Source of the DNA: Ehretia macrophylla
Taxonomy: Eukaryota; Streptophyta; Magnoliopsida; Boraginales; Ehretiaceae
Assembly (NCBI GenBank): GCA_037974665.1
Contig: CM075781.1
Location: 32,527,235 to 32,591,234 of the forward strand
DNA: 64,000 bases
Reading direction: 5' to 3'
Both the position numbers and the translations under genes were made by a program. Position 1 is the first letter of the stretch. Each line of letters begins with the position of its first letter. Positions 57,000 through 64,000 of the stretch are shown one piece after another. The notes below the pieces were generated by a model, which worked only from the letters and a program-made list of their open reading frames with translations, did not search any database and was not told the origin of the DNA.

Positions 57000-59283
57000 T
57001 GTCACGCCCCGACCCGACCCCACGAAAGGCCAAGCCCGGACCCGACACACGGACGGAGTCTCCTCTGTACCGCGGACGATCCGAAAACCCTAAAATCAAT
57101 ATAATACTTGCGAAAGCCATAAAATAATCAAAACAAGCTAACTTTCTTTAAAATATACATTCTCTTATTAACCAACTTTCCAAACCAAAAATGCCATGCA
57201 TACTACACATGTATTTATGCCACTAAACCGCTAGCTATTAGCATGCATTTCTTCACTAGTCATCAGAGTATAAGTTTACAATTTTACAAACTTTAATCCA
57301 TTACAACATTGGACCATTAAAGGTCTCAAAATAGGAAAATACATACAAGGCTACAAGCCTCAAAATTAAGCGACCTTCACGCAATATACATAACAAGCAA
57401 GGTTCGCACAAAAATTGGTAACCAACCACCAGCCAAAGCAGAGAAGTGCTATCACGGAAACACCTCCACCTGCTCCTCATCCTCAATTACCTCGAGAGGG
57501 TCTGCTTCAACTACTCCTGTAAAAACATATTATAGAGAGGAATGAGCAAAAACTATTGCTCAGCGAGGGCAATTGGTCTCAAGGACGGAGATGAGAGGAG
57601 TATGCAATGCAATTAGCCAAGCAATACATACAAATCATATAAAGATACAACCAAAGCCAACAATAAAGCAAGGCAAGTATTTAAAGCTGCAAACACTCAT
57701 TCAAAGGATACGATACTCTTTTCACGAGCAACTTTCAAACACGAATTCGATGACGACGCGCCGGCCCAAACCACCTTATAACACCAGTTTGGAATACCCC
57801 AGAAGTATCCATCAACCTACGACCCAAATCTCCCTGGGAGGCAACCCAAGCGAGAAAGGGAATAGCAGCGGAGCTAGAGCAACCAACACTGGCAACCCAA
57901 GGCTACCCAGAGAGGCCCATCACTCACGCGCGAGACACTATGCAATGCAAGACTCGATACAAGACGATAAACAACCGATAAAGCCACACCTGGGAGAATA
58001 ACAAAGTAGGATACTCTCGCACGCAATAGCAGCACTTGATAAGCAATGCAATCCAAAACAACTCAACCAAGTGTTCCAAGTAGTTCTAAGCATTCTATAA
58101 GCATACAGACAAGAAAACGCACAAAAACCCAAGTCGGCCCCAACTATCAAAACGCTACTATTTCCAAACGAGCTACGAGTTCTGGAAACCGACTTCGCCA
58201 ACCCTCCTAGGTCACCATAAGGCACGTCTAAAGACCCCGAAACCTTACTTTACCCTAGAACTCGCGCAAGGCCCGATTTCCCCCTTTCTCGTTTGAACTA
58301 CAACTATATCAACCAAACACCCAACCAACGCCATAATCGCACCAAAAGTGGTTCCATGGCCTCCCGAAGCAATGCCAACATGCAAAACGAGAAAACGCAA
58401 AAGTCGACCTAAACGACCCCGACTTTCCCAAAGGCTTAATTCTCGTTTTTTCCACTACGCAACCCAAACAAATCACACATTTAAGCATTCTAGCATACCT
58501 AGCACGTTTCTGCATCAACGAAAAGCATAACAGCGCAATTTCAACGTTTCAAGGTTTTACTATTCATAAAATACTATTCATTTCACAATTTAATTTGCAA
58601 TCACAACATTTAACCGCAGAAAATGTTACAAAGCTATAAATACATGTTCTACAAATGCCAAGGAACATTCTAGAAGCATCAAATCGCTTTAAATAACGAT
58701 CTACGGATAAATCTAAAAATTGACAAAGTTAACATACACAACGTATAAATGCGCAAATAACATGCTTCCCTCACCTTAGGTACTCCTAGTCGCTAGGAAA
58801 ACAACGTTGGTTGCCTCGGAAATCACCCCGCACGAGCTCACGCGAAGATTGATCGTTTGGAAGTTGAAAGGTTTTTTTTTTCTCAAGGAAGCTCACGGCC
58901 AGAGCTGTCTGTTTGCTGCTATTTTTCTTTTTTTATTTTGCTTAGTTTTAGCTTATTTAAGTGTCAAATGGTCAAAGGGTCAAAGGGCTAAGTCAAACTA
59001 CTTAAGACTTGGTCAAAGGGCCCTATTTTGTGCGTTTTAAAGCCGTTTTAGCTAAGGTAAGATCAATTAAAGCTAGCAACAATTAAAATATAAAATTTAA
59101 GTCATCTAAATACTAGTTTCACTATTTGCTGAGGACTGGAAATCGTTCTCTAGCTATCGCTCCTGAAATGCAATGCACATTGCGACGGCGAGAAAGTAAC
59201 AATTAATTCACAAAGAAATTAAGGAAATATAATTTTCAAAATAATAAACAAAGAATTTTCACATTCCGGGCTCGGGTATTACA
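57000..59283 (-). mobile_element. SL3: 2.3-kb solo LTR in the Gypsy-D 5' LTR
   Basis: TG...CA ends (plus strand TGTCACGCCCCGACC to CGGGTATTACA) with the perfect duplication GTTAT (56995-56999, 59284-59288). No PBS, PPT or pol. It shares the GGAGTCTCC end motif and the GGAGCTAGAGCAACCAACACTGG-type block (about 57870) with SL1 and SL4. The hairpin TGAGCAA/TTGCTCA is at 57543-57562, the acceptor-like ACAG at 57517 and a 22-codon acidic frame runs to 57452. Open runs at 57573-58001 and 57938-58225 are unsupported. Confidence 0.88.
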
Positions 59284-59565
59284 GTTATAATCTATTTTGA
59301 AATGAATGTGTAGCCTATGTATTATGTTAGAACGGAGGCGCGTAACTATGAAAGAGTTGATGAAAGAATGTTTAATGTATAAAATGGTTATGTTGTATGT
59401 TGTTAATTTGATTGTGGAATTGGTTGGTGATTTATGGAGGTTGATGTATGTTGTTCTTAAGGGTTGGTTTAGAGCCTGATGTTCATATTACTGTTGTTAT
59501 GCTGCTAAAATTCCATTGCGTCCTGATTGATCGTAGGAGGGGTCGAGTTGGGGTGTGACATTTAG

Positions 59566-59577
59566 TAGCATCAGAGC
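59566..59577 (+). promoter_or_regulatory. Gypsy-D primer-binding site, decayed
   Basis: TAGCATCAGAGC, two mismatches from the tRNA-iMet complement. The leader 59578-59853 has no gene; ATGTGATTA-type repeats fill about 59665-59790. Confidence 0.85.
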
Positions 59578-59853
59578 GCATGTTAGCTGTCAGCCGGGGT
59601 ATTCTCGGAATGTGGGTAGTGGTCTTATCATGCAAGTATGTATGAAGTGAAAGAAAAGTGAACTATGTGTTAATATGATTAAATGATTAAGTGATTATGT
59701 GTCTTAGTGCTTATGTGATTATGTGATCAATTTGTTTATGTGATTAATACTTAAGTGATTTATGTGCTTTATGTGAGTTTGTTGCTTATGTGTTAATAAT
59801 TGTCTGTAGCCTGTCTATGTGCTATAATCTACGCTAACTCTTTGATTAGTAGA

Positions 59854-60524
59854 ATGACTGGTAGACCGAGAACGAGAGGTAGGCCTGAAGCAGTTGACGA
59901 GGTTCCGGGTAATGTGGCACCGGGCCGAGAAAGGGGTGATGATCGTTTGGAAGCAACCGTGGATAGGATTGCTGAGGTTATGGCCGGTCAGGCACAATTG
60001 CTAGCAGGGCAGGCTGCCCAAGCTCAGACCTTGCAGGCACAGTTATTGAATGTACAGGGTGGGTACCACGGGCGTGGTACACTGAAGGAGTTCTTGGGGT
60101 ATTATCCACCGAGATTTCAGGGGGAGCCAGATGATCGGAAAGCCGAGGCACGGATTAATAAAGTGGAAAAAATATTTGACCCTATAGATTATACTGATGA
60201 AAGAAAGGTCACATTTGCCGTTTATTTGTTTGATGATGAGGCAGATAAGTGGTGGCGCAAAGTGAAATCTAGTTGGGAGACCCAAGGTATTCCGTATGTC
60301 TGGGATACTTTTCTGAGAGCTTTCCGGGCTAAGTATGTCCCGAGGATTGCACTGGAGAGGAGAGAGGCTGAGTTTCTATCTTTGGTTCAAGGGGATGCTT
60401 CAGTGGCTCAGTATGAGGCCACATTTACTAGACTATCCCGGTATGCACCGGAGTTTGTGGCTGACGAGGAGCGCAAGACTCATAGGTTTACGTTGGGTTT
60501 GAGGCCCGAGATTCAGGATGCAAT
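59854..60524 (+). pseudogene. gag: Gypsy-D gag, N-terminal part
   Basis: Starts M-T-G-R-P-R-T-R-G-R-P-E at 59854 and stays open for about 224 codons to the SL4 site. It contains a Gln/Ala-rich helix (A-Q-L-L-A-G-Q-A-A-Q-A-Q) and the complete retrotransposon gag domain (T-L-K-E-F-L-G-Y-Y-P-P-R-F, A-D-K-W-W-R-K, F-T-L-G-L-R-P-E-I-Q-D-A). The frame continues at 63446 with M-A-L-N-Q-Y once SL4 and one GCAAT are removed. The short sequence after 60524 that stays open belongs to SL4. Confidence 0.92.
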
Positions 60525-63440
60525 TGTGATAACCCGAACCTGGCATGCATTTAATAGCACTTGACTGCATTTGATTAAATGTTTAATTAGTTAAATCAAC
60601 CAATTTTCACTATTTTAATATTTCTCTTGGAAGCATTTAGTAGTTGTGTATTGAATAATTAAAAGATTATTATCTATTTCTAATAATTATAGTAATTGAA
60701 TTTATACTCTTGTGATTAATTAAGTGTCATCTTAAATGTTAGGGTTTAATTGTATTTGACTACGTGTTATATTAACTTTCATTTGTATCTTAATATTGAC
60801 TTTATAATTCTTTAAAATGTTCTAGAAATGGTTAAATTAATTAATTTAGATGAATATTGATTACCTTGATTGCTGTGATTATTTTAATAATCGGATTTGG
60901 TTGTCTTGCATTAAAATCACTCGATTTTCAAATAAAAGAAGAAAGTAACTCCGAGCCGGAGTAAATTTTAAACTATGATGCTTTCCAAAAATGATATATT
61001 TCTTAAATTCTTTGAGATTTAATTGTCACTTCTTGATTGACGCAAAGTGCATAGCATATCGAGAGCGATAGTTAGAGAGCGGTTCCTAGTCCTCAACAAA
61101 TAGTGAAAACTAGTGTTTGGTGTCTTAAATTTTATATTTTAATTGTTGTTAGCTAGAATTAATATTTCATTAGTTGTTTTAGCTTTAAAATGCATAAAAT
61201 AAGCTAGTTTGACCAACTTAAGTGAGCATTGACCAAGGGGCTTGACCATTTTGACCTTGTGCCCTCTTTTTAAAGCCTAAAATAGCACAAAAAAAAACAG
61301 AGCTGAACAGAAAACAAGCAGGGCCGAAAATGAAGGAGAAGAAAAAAAGAAAAATTCAACTTCAAATCTTCGATTCTTTGCGTGAGCTTGCACGGGGTGG
61401 TTTCCGAGGCATCCTAGGAGGTTTTCCTTGCGTCTAGGAGCGTCTAAGGTGAGGGTTTCATCGTTATCTGCGCATTTGAAAATGTTGAACATAAACTTTT
61501 ATTTTTTTGATTTAACCGTAGGTTGTTATTTTATCCGTTTCATTGCTTAAAGTATGTTCCTAGCAATCGTAGAACACGTATTTATAACTTTTTAATATTT
61601 TCTGCGGTTGAATATTGAAATTGAAATATAAATTGTTAGTTGAATAGTATTTTATGAATAGTAAACCCTTGAAACGATAAAGTTGCGTTGTTATGCTATC
61701 TGTTGATATGAAAAGGTGCTAGGTATGCTAGAATGCCTAAATGCATGATTTGTTTAGGTTGCGTAATGGAAAAAATGAGAAAAATGCCTTGGTAAAAGTC
61801 GGGGTCGTTTAGGTCGAGTTTAGCGTTTTCTCATTTTGCGTGATGACATTATTTCGGGAGGCCATGGAAGCACTTTTGGTGCGATTATGGCGTTGGTTGG
61901 GTGTTTCGTTAGTATAGTTGTAGTTCAAACGAGCAAAGGGGGAAATCGGGACTTTGCGTGAATTCCAGGGTTAAGTAGGGTTTCGGGGTCTTTAGACGTG
62001 CCTTATAGTGACCTAGGAGGATTGGTGAAGTCGGTTTCCAAAACTCGTGGCTCGTTTGAAAGTAGTAGAGTTTGGTAAGTTGGGGTCATTTTCATGATTT
62101 TGTGTGTTTTCATAGAATATTGCTTATAGAATGCTTATATTGCTTATAGAATGCTTATGTTGCCTATAGAATGCTTATAATGCCTATAGAATACTTGTTA
62201 TTGCTTGATAATGTTAGTTGGTGTTGTTCTTGTTACTTGTTTGATTGTAAATGCTTGTTAATGCTTATTACGCTTGTTAGAGTTGATTATTGATTGAAAT
62301 GTTTAACAATTGTTGATAATGCTTGATATCTCGTTTATCTCCTCTATTATGTATTGTTGTGCTATCGCTCGTTTATCGCCTTGTATTGAGTCTTGCATTG
62401 TATAGTGTCAGCGCGTGAGTGTTGGGCCTCTCTGGGTAGCCTCGGGTTGCTAGTGTTGGTTGCTCTAGCTCCGTAGCTATTCCCTCTTCTTGCTTGGATA
62501 CTTCCGGGGTATTCCAAGCTGGTGTTATAAGGTGGTTGCACGCTTATTGTCATCGTTGTCAACATCAAGCTCGAGATTGATGTATCGCTCGTGAAATGGT
62601 ACATTGCTCGTATGAGTGAACCATATTCTTCAGAGTGTGGTGTAGCTTTGAATGGTTGTGTTAATGCTTTCAGTAATTGCTTATTGTATTGATTGTTTGT
62701 CTTGATTGTTTATTTATCAGTTATATTGCTTAACTGTCTTATTTGCATTGCACGGTTTTCTTTCTCTCCAATTCGATATATGTCTCGCCCTTACTGAGTA
62801 TACGTGTTGTGTATACTCACTCCTCACCATCACATTTCAGGAAATGTCATGTTAGCTGAAAAGTTCTTAATTTCGTAAAAGTTCGTTGCCTGAAGAGTTG
62901 TCTTGCGTGCCTATGTGGCTTGAGTGTCGAAGTTTGTAAAGATGTATGTTCATATGTTGTTTGTATTTATTGTCAAAAGAAATGTAATTTAAATTTAGCT
63001 AAGTAGCTGAGATGAGTTGATAAGCTAGTTTATGTAATCAGTTAGCATAGCTTAACTTCAATGCATGTCTGTAATGTCCAAAGGAAAAGAGTTAGAATGG
63101 CATGATAGTTTATTTTATGCAGTAGCTTAGTATGGTTTAACCGTCTAGTTCGAATGTACTTGTCAAAAATGAAAAGAGATAGGTTAGCTTTTAAATTGGA
63201 AATGTATGTATACTTGCTGAGTTTAAATTGTTGAGAACCGAGGCTCGGATGGCCTTGAGGTGGTTTTGAATGTTTGGACATGGTATTGGTCCACTTATAT
63301 GCTATCGCAGGTTTTACATTTCGCCTAGAAACAGGGGAGACTCCGTCCGTTTTCCCTAAAAATTATGCCCGGGTTTGGTTTGGGTTGTGATTAGATCGAT
63401 TGATAGAACTCCCGGTCTCGAGAGGGATCGGGGTGTTACA
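60525..63440 (+). mobile_element. SL4: 2.9-kb solo LTR in Gypsy-D gag
   Basis: Starts TGTGATAACCCGAACC and ends GATCGGGGTGTTACA, with the perfect duplication GCAAT (60520-60524, 63441-63445). No PBS, PPT or pol. It is in the opposite orientation to SL1 and SL3. The perfect 8-bp stem GAGTATAC/GTATACTC is at 62796-62818, the acceptor-like TTTCAG at 62840 and a 13-codon frame runs to 62878. Imperfect TTGCTTATAGAATGC repeats (about 18 bp) occupy about 62120-62195. Confidence 0.9.
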
Positions 63441-63445
63441 GCAAT

Positions 63446-63930
63446 GGCCCTGAATCAGTATGATATACTTACTGAGTCCATTGATCTAGCTTCTAGGTTA
63501 GAGAAGAGAAAAGGGGAGCAGATCGGACCTAGTCAGCCTAGCAAGAGGCCCTTTCAGCTGCAGGGTCAGCAGGATATGTATAGACCTTCGGTACAGTAGG
63601 GTGGTTACAGGCCTGTAGTGCAGCAGGGTTCTTTCAGACCGCAGGGTCAGCAGGGTTACTATCGGCCTCACTTTCAGCAAGGGTCTTATCAGGCTCAATC
63701 GCAGTATAGGCCGGCCCAGTCTCAGGGTTGGTATAGGCCTAGTGTTGCGTCACCTCAGCAGCAGGCTAGTACAGTTGCTTATTCAGTTTCTAGGTCAACT
63801 GGCAGTGTCAGTACACCGATACCGCTGTGTACTTATTGTAAACGTACAGGCCATCTAGAGGCTAACTGTCGGAAGAAGGCAGGGATGTGTTTAGGTTGCG
63901 GCAGCAACCAACACAGGGCGAGGGATTGCC
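63446..63930 (+). pseudogene. gag: Gypsy-D gag, C-terminal part with two zinc knuckles
   Basis: Continues gag with L-E-K-R-K-G-E-Q, the Y-R-P-x-x-Q-Q-G repeat linker and two CCHC knuckles: C-T-Y-C-K-R-T-G-H-L-E-A-N-C and C-L-G-C-G-S-N-Q-H-R-A-R-D-C. Both are complete, unlike in Gypsy-A and B. The only stop in the frame is TAG at 63597-63599 (CAG in the repeat unit). The frame is cut by an LTR at 63931. Confidence 0.92.
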
Positions 63931-64000
63931 TGTAAAACCCCACTTTTTATCTTAACCTCGATTTGCGTGTTTTATCTCGTTTTGCGTGCTTTGACCTGTT
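63931..64000 (+). repeat. Start of a further gypsy LTR of the Gypsy-D subfamily
   Basis: TGTAAAACCCCACTTTTTATC matches the Gypsy-D LTR start with about 3 differences in 70 bases. There is no PPT before it. It is either a nested fifth element or the Gypsy-D 3' LTR brought next to gag by an internal deletion. Confidence 0.85.

Larger units (their letters stand above)
54694..59560 (+). repeat. Gypsy-D 5' LTR, interrupted by SL3
   Basis: About 2.58 kb without SL3. Ends GGGGTGTGACA. It is a third LTR subfamily (TGTGAAACCCCACTTTTTATC). It keeps the CATGCAG acceptor-like site, the 31-codon frame at 56791-56883 and the AGTATAGTAAATACT inverted repeat near 56706-56720. Confidence 0.93.
54694..63930 (+). 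mobile_element. Gypsy-D: Ty3/gypsy chromovirus, 5' LTR and gag
   Basis: Starts TGTGAAACCCCAC inside the V1 viral copy; the probable target duplication ATTCC is at 54689-54693, with its partner outside the window. It contains the 5' LTR, PBS, leader and gag up to the zinc knuckles, where a second LTR begins at 63931. No protease, RT or integrase of this element is in the window. It carries SL3 in its LTR and SL4 in gag. Its gag is the best preserved of the four elements. Confidence 0.92.

Noticed and set aside
57573..58001. 142-codon plus-strand run in SL3, and 95 codons at 57938-58225 on the minus strand
   Set aside because: Neither is kept in SL1 or SL4, and the sequence is low-complexity LTR. 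No domain.
58807..59040. 77-codon run with a hydrophobic stretch in SL3
   Set aside because: Caused by poly-T/F codons in the LTR; the region is not open in SL1 or SL4.

Overview
The window is repeat-only plant DNA. It is a nest of LTR retrotransposons built into a head-to-tail array of an endogenous pararetrovirus (Caulimoviridae-like). I found no host protein gene, rRNA, tRNA gene or CRISPR. Long-LTR Ty3/gypsy elements with a C-terminal chromodomain-like tail (chromovirus, Tekay/Del-like), tRNA-iMet primer sites and integrated pararetroviruses point to a flowering plant and to a heterochromatic, gene-poor region. The species cannot be told from this sequence.

Layout. (1) 1-19566, plus strand: Gypsy-A, whose 5' LTR is cut by the window edge. 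Its gag is split at codon 12 by a complete nested element, Gypsy-B (2003-11933, target duplication CTGAG). Its 3' LTR holds a 496-bp TRIM (18697-19192, target duplication ATTTA). (2) 19567-54693, minus strand: five partial tandem copies of one pararetrovirus, V1 to V5 in transcription order (right to left). Each has the order PBS, movement protein, coat protein with CCHC knuckle, aspartic protease, RT, RNase H and a C-terminal extension of about 280 codons, then an intergenic region with a TATA box. The array is broken by Gypsy-C (24456-34413, minus, TSD AAGCG), solo LTR SL1 (41407-44698) and solo LTR SL2 (47512-49463, TSD AATGG). It is truncated at both ends by Gypsy-A and Gypsy-D. (3) 54694-63930, plus strand: Gypsy-D, with solo LTRs SL3 (57000-59283, TSD GTTAT) in its 5' LTR and SL4 (60525-63440, TSD GCAAT) in its gag. 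Another LTR of the same subfamily starts at 63931.

Order of events: viral array first; then Gypsy-A, C, D, SL1 and SL2 into the virus; then Gypsy-B and the TRIM into Gypsy-A, and SL3 and SL4 into Gypsy-D. All coding regions are decayed. Most retrotransposon stop codons are CAG to TAG or TGG to TAG/TGA transitions, as expected from deamination of methylated cytosine.

The least expected signal is in the LTRs. All seven full-length or near-full-length gypsy LTRs keep a 31-codon open frame with the same stop and no indels, directly after a splice-acceptor-like TGCATACAG. The separate SL1/SL3/SL4 LTR family has a comparable arrangement (perfect hairpin, acceptor-like AG, short phase-1 frame), with the hairpin stem changed but still paired in one member.
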